The notes: generated from the letters alone by a model not told the origin. A DNA stretch of 64,000 bases from Enterobacter sp. Ag1 (GCA_000277545.1 AKXM01000030.1:1-64000); one strand, 5' to 3'. Shown: positions 25,890 to 34,739, counted from the first letter of the stretch. Numbers and translations are program-made.

Positions 25890-26324
25890 ATGGGCACAAC
25901 GCCAACCGCCATTCATCGCTTTGTTGATTATTACGCCGGGCTGGACAAGCAGTCGCCCTCGGCGCTGGCCGGGCTTTACGCCTCCGATGCCATACTCATC
26001 GATCCGTTTGGCGAGCATCGCGGGTTGCCTGAGATCCAGCGCTACTTCGCCCACCTGCTGGCCAGCGTGGTGTACTGCCGTTTTGCTATCGATCCCCCGC
26101 TATATGATGAGGCGCGTTTTGCCGTCGGTTGGACAATGCACTGGTCTCACCCGAAGGTCTCCGGTGGAAAAGGGCTGTCCTTGCCTGGCTGTTCGGTGGT
26201 TGATCTCAAGAACGACCTGATTATTCGCCAGCGCGACTACTACGATGCCGGAGAAATGCTGTACGAACATCTGCCCCTGCTGGGTTGGGCGGTTCGCAGC
26301 GTGAAAAGAAGGGTGCGCCCATGA
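25890..26324 (+). CDS. NTF2-like (SnoaL-type) protein, first gene of the FAD-oxidase/Cfa operon
   Basis: A 144-residue protein with the cone-shaped NTF2/SnoaL fold, inferred from AIHRFVDYYAGLDKQSPSALAGLYASDAILIDPFGEHRG and the following strands. In related gene clusters of other proteobacteria the same family heads an operon with SDR, FAD oxidase, DUF1365 and Cfa-like genes. The ATG at 25890 is nine bases from GAGG; a GTG three codons earlier abuts that site and is less likely. It overlaps the SDR gene by ATGA. Its role is unknown. Confidence 0.82.
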   Translation: MGTTPTAIHRFVDYYAGLDKQSPSALAGLYASDAILIDPFGEHRGLPEIQRYFAHLLASVVYCRFAIDPPLYDEARFAVGWTMHWSHPKVSGGKGLSLPGCSVVDLKNDLIIRQRDYYDAGEMLYEHLPLLGWAVRSVKRRVRP

Positions 26325-27040
26325 TGACTGTCCTTATTACGGGCGCAAGCTCCGGCATCGGCGCCGGGCTGGCAAAATCCTGGGCCGATGAGGGCCATCG
26401 CGTCATTGCCTGCGGCAGAGATGCGGCGCGGCTGGCAACCTTGCAGCAGCACAGTTCAAACATCGCGGTACGCCAGTTCGATATGACCGACCGGGATGCC
26501 AGCCGCGAAGCGCTGGCCGACTGCCGGGCGGATCTGGTTATCCTTTGCGCGGGAACCTGTGAGTATCTGGATCACGGCCAGGTGGATGCCGCGCTGGTTG
26601 AGCGGTTGATGGCGACCAATTTTCTTGGGCCGGTCAACTGCCTGGCCGCGCTTCAACCTCGGCTTGTTGCCGGCAACCGCGTCGTGCTGGTCAGTTCGAT
26701 GGCCCACTGGTTGCCATTTCCACGGGCAGAAGCCTATGGCGCTTCGAAAGCCGCGCTGACCTGGTTTGCCAATAGCCTGCGCCTGGACTGGGAGCCGAAA
26801 GGGATTGCCGTCACGGTGGTTTCACCGGGCTTTGTGGACACACCGTTAACTCAAAAAAACGATTTTTCCATGCCTGGCCGGGTAAGCGTTGATGCTGCGG
26901 TGAGGGCGATTCGCCGTGGCCTGGCTAAAGGCCGCGATGACATTGCTTTCCCGACGGGATTCGGCCTGGTGATGCGCCTGCTGGCGGGGTTACCCGTAGG
27001 TCTACAGCGCCTCTTTTTGCGCAGGATGGTTCGCGCATGA
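26321..27040 (+). CDS. short-chain dehydrogenase/reductase
   Basis: A 239-residue classical SDR with the NAD(P)-binding TGASSGIGAG and the catalytic YGASK (Ser in LVSSMAHW). It starts with two Met codons; the first is in the ATGA overlap with the preceding gene. It ends in an ATGA overlap with the FAD oxidase. The tight coupling suggests it acts on the same lipid-like substrate as its neighbours, which is inference. Confidence 0.9.
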   Translation: MMTVLITGASSGIGAGLAKSWADEGHRVIACGRDAARLATLQQHSSNIAVRQFDMTDRDASREALADCRADLVILCAGTCEYLDHGQVDAALVERLMATNFLGPVNCLAALQPRLVAGNRVVLVSSMAHWLPFPRAEAYGASKAALTWFANSLRLDWEPKGIAVTVVSPGFVDTPLTQKNDFSMPGRVSVDAAVRAIRRGLAKGRDDIAFPTGFGLVMRLLAGLPVGLQRLFLRRMVRA

Positions 27041-28296
27041 ACATCGCTATTATCGGCGGCGGTATCGCCGGGCTGACCTGCGCCTGGCGGCTCGCCGGAC
27101 ATCATCAGGTCACCCTCTTTGAGGCGGGTTCCAGCGTGGGAGGCCACACTGCCACCGTGGATGTTGCTACGCCGCAGGGAACCTATGCCATAGACACCGG
27201 GTTTATTGTCTATAACGACAGGACTTATCCGCGGTTTATGGGCCTGCTGAGCGAGCTTGGCATCCGTGGGCAAAAAACGCAGATGAGTTTTTCGGTGCAT
27301 AACCCGCAAAACGGGCTGGAATATAACGGCCACACATTTAGCTCGCTGTTCGCCCAGCGTCGCAACCTTTTTAACCCGTCATTTTGGGGACTGTTAAAAG
27401 AGATTGTCCGTTTTAACCGGCAGGCAAAAGCCGCGCTGGCGGGAGAGATTGATGCCCTGGCGACGTTGCAGGATTTCCTTGCTCAGCAGCAGTTCAGCGC
27501 CTTTTTTGCACGTCACTACATTTTGCCCATGGGGGCTGCTATCTGGTCCTCGTCGCTGGAAGAGATGCGCCGTTTTCCTCTGGCGCTGTTTCTGCGCTTC
27601 TTTGAGCACCATGGCCTGCTGGATATTACTCAGCGTCCCCAGTGGTACGTGGTACCCGGTGGTTCTCGGGAATACATCCGGGCGATGCTGGCACAGCTGG
27701 GTGAAAGGCTGACCGTGCATCTCAACTCGCCGGTGCAGTGCGTTGTCCGTCATCATGACGGCGTTAACATCCAACTGGAACACGCAAGCCAGGCGTTCGA
27801 TCAGGTGATTTTTGCCTGCCACTCGGCTCAGGCGCTGGCGATGATTGAGCACCCCACTCAGGCCGAGCACGAAGTGTTGGGCGATATTGGCTGGCAGCGT
27901 AACGAGGTGGTGTTACACAGCGATCGCCGCTGGCTGCCGGTGCGCGAACGCGCCTGGGCAAGCTGGAACTATCGCTTGAGTTCGCAGGAGCGGGCCAGCG
28001 CCTGCGTCACTTACAACATGAACATTCTGCAAGGGTTGCCGAAAGAAGCGCCGCTGTTTTGCGTGACGCTTAACCCGGAAACGCCCATCGATTCCCGCTT
28101 CGTCTGGCAGCGGTTTGTTTATGAGCACCCGCTCTTTAACCCTCAAAGCTGGCGTGCGCAGGCGCGTCGCGGCGAGATTAACGGCCACCAGCGAAGCTGG
28201 TTCTGTGGTGCCTACTGGTACAACGGTTTTCATGAAGATGGCGTGCACAGTGCGCTGGATGTGGTGCAAGGCATTGCGGCCGGAGGAGGGCAATAA
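27037..28296 (+). CDS. FAD-dependent amine-oxidase-like protein (UfaO-like family)
   Basis: A 419-residue flavoprotein with an N-terminal dinucleotide-binding motif IIGGGIAGLTCAWRL and a C-terminal segment resembling amine oxidases and desaturases. It always travels with DUF1365 and Cfa-like methyltransferase genes. In Rhodobacter a related oxidase in a related cluster takes part in furan fatty acid formation, so oxidation of a methylated membrane acyl chain is a reasonable hypothesis, not a demonstrated role. The stop is one base before the DUF1365 start codon. Confidence 0.87.
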   Translation: MNIAIIGGGIAGLTCAWRLAGHHQVTLFEAGSSVGGHTATVDVATPQGTYAIDTGFIVYNDRTYPRFMGLLSELGIRGQKTQMSFSVHNPQNGLEYNGHTFSSLFAQRRNLFNPSFWGLLKEIVRFNRQAKAALAGEIDALATLQDFLAQQQFSAFFARHYILPMGAAIWSSSLEEMRRFPLALFLRFFEHHGLLDITQRPQWYVVPGGSREYIRAMLAQLGERLTVHLNSPVQCVVRHHDGVNIQLEHASQAFDQVIFACHSAQALAMIEHPTQAEHEVLGDIGWQRNEVVLHSDRRWLPVRERAWASWNYRLSSQERASACVTYNMNILQGLPKEAPLFCVTLNPETPIDSRFVWQRFVYEHPLFNPQSWRAQARRGEINGHQRSWFCGAYWYNGFHEDGVHSALDVVQGIAAGGGQ

Positions 28297-28297
28297 G

Positions 28298-29020
28298 ATG
28301 AACAGTTGCCTTTATGAGGGGATCTTGCGCCACCGCCGCCTTCAGCCTAAAACGCACCACTTTACCTATCGTGTGTTCATGGCCTGGCTTGATTTAGACG
28401 AGCTTGATGCGCTGCCGGGGATTGGCATTCGCCGTAACTGCTTCGCCGCTGCCGCTTTCCACGATGCGGATTACCCGCTGGGTACGCCGCTCAAAGAGAA
28501 AGTCCTTGCGCGGGTGAAAGACCTGACAGGGGAGCAGCCTGCAGGGCGAGTTATACTTCTGACCCAGCTGCGCTACTACGGCTTCCACTTTAACCCGGTC
28601 AACTTTTACTACTGTTATGCCGGCGACAACAGCCTGCGCTGGGTGCTTGCCGAGGTGCGTAATACTCCCTGGAACGAGCGCCATTACTATGCCGTGGATG
28701 GACAGACGTCACGTCCGATTGAAAAAGCCTTCCACGTTTCGCCGTTTAACCCGATGGACATGGTGTACCACTGGCGTTTTAACCCCCCCGGCAAAACGCT
28801 GCACATGCATATTGAAAATCATCAGGCCTCGAAAGTGTTTGATGCCACGCTGTTGCTGCGCCGTCAGGCCCTGACGCGCAAAAATCTGACGTCCATGCTG
28901 CTGCGTTTCCCGGCGATGACGTTAAAAACTGCGGTCGCCATTTACTGGCAGGCGCTGCGGCTGTGGCTCAAACGTGTGCCTGTTTACAATCATCCGGCCA
29001 GCAGGAGTGAACGTTCATGA
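28298..29020 (+). CDS. DUF1365 family protein
   Basis: A 240-residue protein with family hallmarks: a start like LYEGILRHRRLQPKTHHFTYRVFM, then LTQLRYYGFHFNPVNFYYCY and the central HVSPFNPMDMVYHWRF. DUF1365 is almost always next to a Cfa-like methyltransferase and an FAD oxidase. Its biochemical function is unknown. The ATG at 28298 begins the conserved start; it overlaps the next gene by ATGA. Confidence 0.9.
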   Translation: MNSCLYEGILRHRRLQPKTHHFTYRVFMAWLDLDELDALPGIGIRRNCFAAAAFHDADYPLGTPLKEKVLARVKDLTGEQPAGRVILLTQLRYYGFHFNPVNFYYCYAGDNSLRWVLAEVRNTPWNERHYYAVDGQTSRPIEKAFHVSPFNPMDMVYHWRFNPPGKTLHMHIENHQASKVFDATLLLRRQALTRKNLTSMLLRFPAMTLKTAVAIYWQALRLWLKRVPVYNHPASRSERS

Positions 29021-30237
29021 CCAGTCCCGCCTTTGCGCTTGAACCTGATGTGCCGCGCAGCGTCCGCATCGCACGCTGGCTGTTGTTTCGCTTGTTGAGC
29101 GGTATAGAGCAAGGGTCTGTCACCGTGCGTGAAGGATCGCAGACCTTCCATTTTGGTGATGCAGCCGCCTCACTTAGCGCCGGGGTGCAGGTTATCTCCC
29201 CGAGAGTTTACTGGCGAGTGCTCACCGGCGGGAGCCTGGCAGCCGCCGAAGCCTGGATGGACGGTGACTGGGAGAGCGAAGAGTTAACCCCGTTACTGCA
29301 AATTCTGGCGCTAAACGGGCGTGTTTTAGGGCGGCTGGAAAACGGTTTCCGCCTGCTGGGTAAACCCGTGGAGCGTTTTCGCCACTGGACGCGGCGTAAT
29401 CGCCGGGAGCAGGCGCGGGAAAACATCGCCGCACATTATGATTTGGGCAATACCTTTTATTCGCTATTTCTCGATCAAGAACTGCTCTACTCCAGCGCGC
29501 TGTTTGCCTCTGAGGAGCAGGATCTGGTTCAAGCCCAGCGTGCAAAAATGGCGCGCCTGTGTGAACAGCTGACGTTAAAGGCAAGCGATCATCTGCTGGA
29601 GATTGGCACCGGCTGGGGGGCGATGGCGGAGTACGCCGCGTCTCACTATGGCTGCCGGGTTACCACCACCACGCTGTCCCAGGAGCAATACGACTGGGCG
29701 AAGGCACGCATCGCTCGTGCGGGACTGCAGGACAGAGTCGAAGTGCTGCTTTGCGATTATCGGGATTTGACCGGGCAATATGACAAGCTGGTTTCGATAG
29801 AGATGATCGAGGCAGTAGGGCAGCGCTATCTGCCCGCGTTCTTCCGCACCTGCCAGGCACGCCTGCGCCCGGGAGGAAAAATGGCGATTCAGGCCATCAC
29901 CATTCAGGACCAGCGCTACCGGGACTACAGCAAAAGCGTCGACTTTATCCAGCGCTACATATTTCCCGGCGGTTTCTTACCCAGCGTTACGGTGATGAGC
30001 GACCTGATGACCCGCCACACCGACTTTGTGGTGCGTAACTTGTTTGATATGGGCCCCGATTATGCCCGCACGCTGGCGCACTGGCGGCAGCGTTTTATTC
30101 ATGCCTGGCAGGAGATTGAGGCGCTGGGGTTTGACGCCCGCTTCCGCCGGATGTGGCTTTATTACTTCGGCTACTGTGAGGCCGGATTCAACGCCCGCAC
30201 CATCAGCGTGGTGCAGCTGACCGCAGAGCGGGTATGA
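29017..30237 (+). CDS. cyclopropane-fatty-acyl-phospholipid synthase-like methyltransferase
   Basis: A 406-residue SAM-dependent methyltransferase of the Cfa family. The SAM site is LLEIGTGWGAMAEYAA, preceded by ENIAAHYDLGNTFYSLFLDQELLYSSALF, and SIEMIEAVGQRYLPAFF corresponds to the region of the Cfa active-site Glu. It methylates unsaturated acyl chains in membrane phospholipids, giving either a cyclopropane or a methyl-branched product. Its setting separates it from the housekeeping cfa gene, so it is probably a specialised paralogue such as UfaM. Confidence 0.9.
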   Translation: MTSPAFALEPDVPRSVRIARWLLFRLLSGIEQGSVTVREGSQTFHFGDAAASLSAGVQVISPRVYWRVLTGGSLAAAEAWMDGDWESEELTPLLQILALNGRVLGRLENGFRLLGKPVERFRHWTRRNRREQARENIAAHYDLGNTFYSLFLDQELLYSSALFASEEQDLVQAQRAKMARLCEQLTLKASDHLLEIGTGWGAMAEYAASHYGCRVTTTTLSQEQYDWAKARIARAGLQDRVEVLLCDYRDLTGQYDKLVSIEMIEAVGQRYLPAFFRTCQARLRPGGKMAIQAITIQDQRYRDYSKSVDFIQRYIFPGGFLPSVTVMSDLMTRHTDFVVRNLFDMGPDYARTLAHWRQRFIHAWQEIEALGFDARFRRMWLYYFGYCEAGFNARTISVVQLTAERV

Positions 30238-30767
30238 AACGCTATCTGCAAGTTTGTCTGCTGCTGTGTCTGAGCGCGCTTTCGTCAGCGGCCCACGCTG
30301 CCGACTGGCTTAGCTGGCGTAAAGTGGGAGACGCGACCCTGACCTGGGGGCCGTTTACCGTCTATACCTCTCAGCTGCGCACGCCGGATGGGCGCTATCA
30401 GGGGCTGAAGCAAGATCAGGCGTTGATCATTACCTATAAGCGCGATATCGACCGCCAGGCGCTGGTGGATGCCACCCGCGAGCAGTGGCAGGCGCAGGGT
30501 ATCCTGGCGAGCGAACCGCGAAGTGAGGCCTGGCTGCGGATGCTGCAAACGCTTTGGCCGGATGTCACCACAGATGCGCAGCTGGCTTTTGTCCTGACTG
30601 ACGGGCAGGGCCAGTTCTGGTATCGCGCCTCTGCGGCGCAAAAAAGCTTTACGCCACTAGGGCCGCGCCAGACTGCTGATTTCAGTACGCGCTTTCTGGC
30701 CATCTGGCTGGGACCCCGAACGCAATACCCTGAGCTGCGCCAGCAGCTGACCGGAGGTGAAAAATGA
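30234..30767 (+). CDS. periplasmic chalcone-isomerase-like protein
   Basis: A 177-residue exported protein with a signal peptide (about residues 1-22, ending SAAHA). The mature part fits the chalcone isomerase-like family (WRKVGDATLTWGPFTVYTSQLRTPDGRY, LIITYKRDIDRQALVDATREQW). Bacterial members bind lipids or fatty acids and are not flavonoid enzymes. It sits between the Cfa-like and DUF3833 genes with ATGA overlaps on both sides, which suggests handling of lipid products in the periplasm. Confidence 0.85.
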   Translation: MKRYLQVCLLLCLSALSSAAHAADWLSWRKVGDATLTWGPFTVYTSQLRTPDGRYQGLKQDQALIITYKRDIDRQALVDATREQWQAQGILASEPRSEAWLRMLQTLWPDVTTDAQLAFVLTDGQGQFWYRASAAQKSFTPLGPRQTADFSTRFLAIWLGPRTQYPELRQQLTGGEK

Positions 30768-31291
30768 AACGCATACTGTTACTCACTCTGGGGATGCTGA
30801 TGCTGTTGGCTGGCTGTAGCACCGAGATTACTGATTATCGTCACCAGCAGCCTACGCTAGACATCTTCCATTATTTCCAGGGCAAAACTGAGGCGTGGGG
30901 CATGGTGCAGGATCGCAGCGGGAAACAGCTGCGCCGCTTTCACGTTGAGGTCGACGGCAATGTTGTGGGGGACACCCTGACGCTGAATGAACATTTCCTC
31001 TATGACGATGGGGAACAGCAGCAGCGGGTGTGGCGCATCCGCCGCGTCAGCGCGGAACGCTTCGAGGGTACGGCCGGGGATATCGACGGCGTGGCGACGG
31101 GCCAGGCCGCAGGCAACGCTTTTAACTGGCGCTACAGCATGAATGTTAAAGCCAACGGCAGCACCTGGCTGCTGCACTTTGACGACTGGATGTACCTCCA
31201 GGACGACAAACATATCTTCAATAAAACCGAGATGAAAAAATTCGGGGTTACCGTAGGCACAGTCACGCTGTTCTTCACCCGAAAAATTTAG
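30764..31291 (+). CDS. DUF3833 outer-membrane lipoprotein
   Basis: A 175-residue lipoprotein with the lipobox LLAGC (lipidated Cys18) and Ser at the next position, which predicts sorting to the outer membrane. The rest is DUF3833, with TLDIFHYFQGKTEAWGMVQDRSGK and the C-terminal WMYLQDDKHIFNKTEM. Function is unknown; the family is a constant companion of this cluster in many gamma-proteobacteria. A DUF523 gene follows after 17 bases. Confidence 0.87.
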   Translation: MKRILLLTLGMLMLLAGCSTEITDYRHQQPTLDIFHYFQGKTEAWGMVQDRSGKQLRRFHVEVDGNVVGDTLTLNEHFLYDDGEQQQRVWRIRRVSAERFEGTAGDIDGVATGQAAGNAFNWRYSMNVKANGSTWLLHFDDWMYLQDDKHIFNKTEMKKFGVTVGTVTLFFTRKI

Positions 31292-31308
31292 TCAGAGAGG
31301 ATAAAGCG

Positions 31309-32268
31309 ATGAGCACCAAACCTGTGATTGGGATCAGCGGCTGTTTAACCGGTTCTGCCGTGCGATTTGATGGCGGGCACAAGCGAATGGCCTTTGTCAT
31401 GGAGGAACTGGCGCAGAGCGTGACCTTCAAACCGGTCTGCCCGGAAATGGCGATTGGTCTGCCTGTTCCCCGGCCCGCTCTGCGCCTGGTGAAACTGGGC
31501 GAAGGGGAGATCAGAATGCGTTTTAGCCAGGCGCCGCATGACGACGTCACGGAGAAAATGGCTGATTTCGCCACAAACTACGTCTCGGGTCTGGATGGGC
31601 TGGCTGGATTTATCGTTTGTGCTAAATCGCCGAGCTGCGGGATGGAACGTGTCAGGCTGTACGACGTGAAGGGCAACCCTGGCCGCAAGGAGGGCGTGGG
31701 GACGTTCACCCAGGCGTTGCTGGAGACATTCCCCTGGCTGCCGGTGGAAGAAGATGGTCGCCTGCACGATCCGATGCTGAGGGAAAACTTTGTGGAGCGC
31801 GTTTTCGCGCTGCATGAACTGAACACGCTGCGGGCTAACGGCCTGAGCCGCCGCGCGTTACTCGATTTCCATAGTCGGTACAAACTTCAACTGCTGGCGC
31901 ACCATCAGGCGGGCTACCGCGAGATTGGCCCTTTCGTCGCCTCGATGCATGAGTGGGACGAGCTCGACAGCTTCTTTGTGGCCTACCGTGAGAAGCTGAT
32001 GGCAATCCTTAAAACGCCCGCCTCGCGGAAGAATCACACCAATGTGTTGATGCATATTCAGGGGTATTTTCGTCCCAGGCTGAATACTCGCCAGCGCGGT
32101 GAGCTGCGGGATGTGATCCTGCATTATCGCGACGGGTTGTTGCCGATCCTGGCGCCTCTGACGTTGCTGAAACATTATCTGGCGGAGTACCCGGATCGCT
32201 ATCTGCTGACGCAGAATTACTTTAATCCTTATCCGGATTATTTAGCGCTGCGGCTCGGCGTAAATTAA
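31309..32268 (+). CDS. DUF523-DUF1722 fusion protein (TudS/YbgA-like)
   Basis: A 319-residue protein of two modules. The N-terminal DUF523 (about residues 1-150) has Cys12 in GISGCLTG, a Cys in KPVCPEM and CAKSPSCGMERV, the cysteine pattern of the [4Fe-4S] thiouracil desulfidase TudS. The C-terminal DUF1722 (about 195-310) is the E. coli YbgA module. In E. coli ybgA sits beside the photolyase gene phr, and related clusters often contain phr; no photolyase is present here. It is probably the last gene of the operon. Confidence 0.86.
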   Translation: MSTKPVIGISGCLTGSAVRFDGGHKRMAFVMEELAQSVTFKPVCPEMAIGLPVPRPALRLVKLGEGEIRMRFSQAPHDDVTEKMADFATNYVSGLDGLAGFIVCAKSPSCGMERVRLYDVKGNPGRKEGVGTFTQALLETFPWLPVEEDGRLHDPMLRENFVERVFALHELNTLRANGLSRRALLDFHSRYKLQLLAHHQAGYREIGPFVASMHEWDELDSFFVAYREKLMAILKTPASRKNHTNVLMHIQGYFRPRLNTRQRGELRDVILHYRDGLLPILAPLTLLKHYLAEYPDRYLLTQNYFNPYPDYLALRLGVN

Positions 32269-32281
32269 CCGACCAAATGAA

Positions 32282-32307
32282 GGAGGCCGAACCTGCATTC
32301 GGTCTCC
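32282..32307. terminator. hairpin between convergent genes
   Basis: Stem GGAGGCCGAA / TTCGGTCTCC with one G-T pair and a CCTGCA loop, between the convergent DUF523 and GGCT-like stops. No T tract on either side. Confidence 0.45.
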
Positions 32308-32310
32308 GGT

Positions 32311-32640
32311 CTAACGCTTCGGCTGCAACTCATAAATCCACGCGGTGACGGTGCGGCCATCAGGCGTGGTGACCTCGACTTCTACCCGGTCGTATCCGTC
32401 TTCAAATTCATCCAGCATCGGCCAGTGCTCGCTCAGGTTTTGGGATAAAAACAGATAGCCGTGAACCTCCGGGCCATTTTTATCCAGCACGATGCCGGGG
32501 AAGTCGGCGGCAGCGCCCCAGCCGCGTTGGTAGAAAGTGCCGCGCACATAGCCCGGCAGCCACTCGCCGCCGATGTTTTCCATAATGTGGACGTTAACGT
32601 GCCCGGGACGAAGCGTGCCGTAAACAAACAGTGATTCCAT
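32311..32640 (-). CDS. gamma-glutamylcyclotransferase-like protein (YtfP/AIG2 family)
   Basis: A 109-residue protein with the GGCT fold. The substrate loop motif YGTLRPG is at residues 7-13, and the catalytic Glu is expected in MLDEFEDGYDR. Family members cyclise gamma-glutamyl amines or act on glutathione-derived substrates; the specific reaction is unknown. It is a single gene, convergent with the preceding operon. Confidence 0.87.
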   Translation of the reverse strand: MESLFVYGTLRPGHVNVHIMENIGGEWLPGYVRGTFYQRGWGAAADFPGIVLDKNGPEVHGYLFLSQNLSEHWPMLDEFEDGYDRVEVEVTTPDGRTVTAWIYELQPKR

Positions 32641-32906
32641 TTTTCCTCAACGCGTAAAGCCGCTAAATCAGGACCAGAGCAGGGGATTCAACATACGGCG
32701 TATTGCGGCGGCTGGCAACGGGAAAGCAGGGGGATTAATTCAAGGGATGCATGCTGATGAAAATCGTCGGCATCCTGGTACTGTTCAGAGGCTGTGTCGT
32801 GATAGTTACTCCGTTTATTTAAACCCTGGCCAAGAACATAAACATCACCCGTTGCTGGAGATACAGCTTCCGGTAACATGAACTGACCCCGGAACTGCTG
32901 GCAACA
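32641..32906. other. left edge of the islet, no gene seen
   Basis: This segment marks the change from GC-rich backbone to AT-rich islet. No conserved reading frame, terminator or tRNA-end duplication was recognised. Confidence 0.4.
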
Positions 32907-33119
32907 ATGGATCAATCCTCGTTTACGGCGGAACTGCTGGCCGGAATGAATGATGAAACGCGAATGCTCATCTCTGACCAGCAGGAATATTGTCGCCAGT
33001 ATCCTGTTAATACCATATATCGTAGCAACCTTATCAGAGAGTGCGGAACAGTTCGGGCTGCCTACAACGGAAAACAGATCAAAATTTCAGGCGGCAGAAA
33101 GGTTAAGGTTAGAAGGTGA
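32907..33119 (+). CDS. small unrecognised open reading frame, possibly a gene remnant
   Basis: A 70-codon frame starting MDQSSFTAELLAGMNDETR with many charged residues at its end (GRKVKVRR). I recognise no family. A second, overlapping frame (32950-33138) and a 23-codon frame beginning in a TGATG overlap at 33119 read on in other phases, which would fit decay by frameshift of one longer gene, or chance frames. No good ribosome site is seen. Confidence 0.25.
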   Translation: MDQSSFTAELLAGMNDETRMLISDQQEYCRQYPVNTIYRSNLIRECGTVRAAYNGKQIKISGGRKVKVRR

Positions 33120-33138
33120 TGAAATTGAAAAAAATTGA

Positions 33139-33328
33139 ATTAACGGGAGTTGCTGATGTGGATCATAAATCGTATATAGCGATTGCTTAGGCTTAATCCT
33201 TATATGATTATTTCTCACCCCCAAGAATTTAGCCTGGGCAATATTCTAATTCGATGTATCTTTTGGGACTTGTAAAGGGATAGTAATTACAATTAGTTGT
33301 TAGATTTATGATGATTAGGGAGATTGTC
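33139..33328. other. AT-rich region upstream of the muramidase gene
   Basis: About 190 bases without a convincing gene. It presumably carries the promoter of the effector-immunity pair; AGGGAGA at 33317-33323 is the ribosome site of that pair. Confidence 0.4.
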
Positions 33329-34249
33329 ATGTCAAAATATCACGAGCCTATGTTGCTACACCCCTCTCGATTATTTTCATCTGTCGGGACCTGCGGTACC
33401 AATGCTTCTGAAGATGTAAAAAATATCCAGAAAATGATGCTGGATGCTGGTTATCAGCAAGCTACAGGGAGACATCTACGTATAAATGGGCAGTGTGGTC
33501 AGCAAACCATAGAGGCTATTCGTTGGTATCAGCGTTTGCTGAACATGCATCCGTCTGGATTAGTTCATCCAGTGGACAGTGCATTTATGGTGGCGCTTGA
33601 GAATGCTGCTCCGGGCTGGCGACCAAGACACCAGCATGGACCATTAAGGGTAATGGAAGGGCAGATCACTTTTGATGCGGAGGGCGCTGATTATGTTACC
33701 GCTGTGGCACCGTTCAGACAGCACCGAACGCCTTACTTTTCGAGGATACTTCACTGGCCGACTGATGTTTCGTCCGGTGTTACTCTGGGGCGCGGCTATG
33801 ATATGGGAAATCGTTCCACTGGCGAAGTCTTTGCAACATTGCGTGGAGCAGGATTGGAAGAGTATAAGGCAAGGCTTTGTTCCAGAGCTGCCGGGCTTAA
33901 GGGGAGGCTAGCAGGTGAGTTTGTGAAGGTGTACGGGCCATTAGTGGGAGAAATCACCCATCAGCAGCAAATCAGGCTCTTTGAAATTGCGTACAGAGAA
34001 AAGCTCGAATATACAAGGGGCGTCTATAGCCGGGTATCAAGGCGAATACCTGATGCTCCAGCATGGCAAAGTTTTGAACAACGGATAAGAGATGTTTTGG
34101 TTGATATATTTTTCCAAGGGGTGGAGAATGCTGAAGCATTATTCAGAGCGGCAATAAAAGGAAAGTCCGCCCTAATTGAACTTATCCGAGCATCATCTAT
34201 TTATATGTCATATGAAAGCAACAGGAAAAGGTTAAGGTATTTGAAATGA
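33329..34249 (+). CDS. pesticin/T4-lysozyme-like muramidase with N-terminal peptidoglycan-binding domain (putative antibacterial effector)
   Basis: A 306-residue protein without signal peptide. Residues about 25-95 form a peptidoglycan-binding-like helical domain (EDVKNIQKMMLDAG, then INGQCGQQTIEAIRWYQRLL). Residues about 108-300 resemble the pesticin C-terminal domain, a T4-lysozyme relative: Glu118 in DAEGAD is a candidate catalytic acid, and Thr152 and Asp158 in SGVTLGRGYDMG have the six-residue spacing of pesticin Thr201/Asp207. With the overlapping immunity-like gene this suggests a type VI or phage-type cell-wall toxin. No secretion genes are nearby. The ATG at 33329 is five bases after AGGGAGA; an ATG at 33308 is less likely. 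It is AT-rich compared with the backbone. Confidence 0.8.
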   Translation: MSKYHEPMLLHPSRLFSSVGTCGTNASEDVKNIQKMMLDAGYQQATGRHLRINGQCGQQTIEAIRWYQRLLNMHPSGLVHPVDSAFMVALENAAPGWRPRHQHGPLRVMEGQITFDAEGADYVTAVAPFRQHRTPYFSRILHWPTDVSSGVTLGRGYDMGNRSTGEVFATLRGAGLEEYKARLCSRAAGLKGRLAGEFVKVYGPLVGEITHQQQIRLFEIAYREKLEYTRGVYSRVSRRIPDAPAWQSFEQRIRDVLVDIFFQGVENAEALFRAAIKGKSALIELIRASSIYMSYESNRKRLRYLK

Positions 34250-34698
34250 AAGAAAAAATATTTTCATTAATAGTGGTGATGATGTTTTCCTTGCCTTCCT
34301 ATGCGGGGTTGTCAACCGGAAATGAAAGAGACGCCTGTTTTAAAGAGCATAAGGAAATTGCTGATGCATATAATTGTCTCTATCAAAAACGGGTAGAGAG
34401 TGATAATCAGTTAGATGTTTTGATATCTGAAATCAGTAAAAAAATTATATCCAACTATGATTATCCCACAGAGAAACCTGATAGTTCTGATGAAACTGTT
34501 GGCTCCGTATATAATAAATATTTTTTAGATTCTCAGAAAGCCTGGATGACTTACAAGAAAAATCTTTGTCTCGGTGTGGCAAGTTCAATCGGGGAGGCGG
34601 CGCGTGATTATCAATCATATAAAGATCAGTGTGAGATAAACCTGAACAAGCTTCATATAGAAGAACTTCATATCATGGATTTACCTCCTGCCAAGTAA
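34246..34698 (+). CDS. periplasmic LprI/DUF1311-like protein, putative immunity to the adjacent muramidase
   Basis: A 150-residue protein with a Sec signal peptide (about residues 1-20, ending PSYA) and no lipobox Cys. The mature part has the DUF1311/LprI pattern: an early Cys pair (DACFKEH, YNCLYQK), a helix with SQKAWMTYKKNLC, and a late Cys (KDQCEINL). LprI-type proteins inhibit lysozyme, and this family serves as immunity to cell-wall hydrolases. The ATGA overlap with the muramidase means the two are coupled. The role as cognate immunity is inference from context, fold and location. Base composition is AT-rich. Confidence 0.78.
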   Translation: MKEKIFSLIVVMMFSLPSYAGLSTGNERDACFKEHKEIADAYNCLYQKRVESDNQLDVLISEISKKIISNYDYPTEKPDSSDETVGSVYNKYFLDSQKAWMTYKKNLCLGVASSIGEAARDYQSYKDQCEINLNKLHIEELHIMDLPPAK

Positions 34699-34739
34699 AC
34701 ATACAGGGGAGCATATTCGGGGTCAGGGTCACTACACTG

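Noticed and set aside
33329..34249. Phage endolysin of a resident prophage
   Set aside because: No holin, spanin or structural phage genes are present, and the overlapping exported LprI-like partner fits an effector-immunity pair better.
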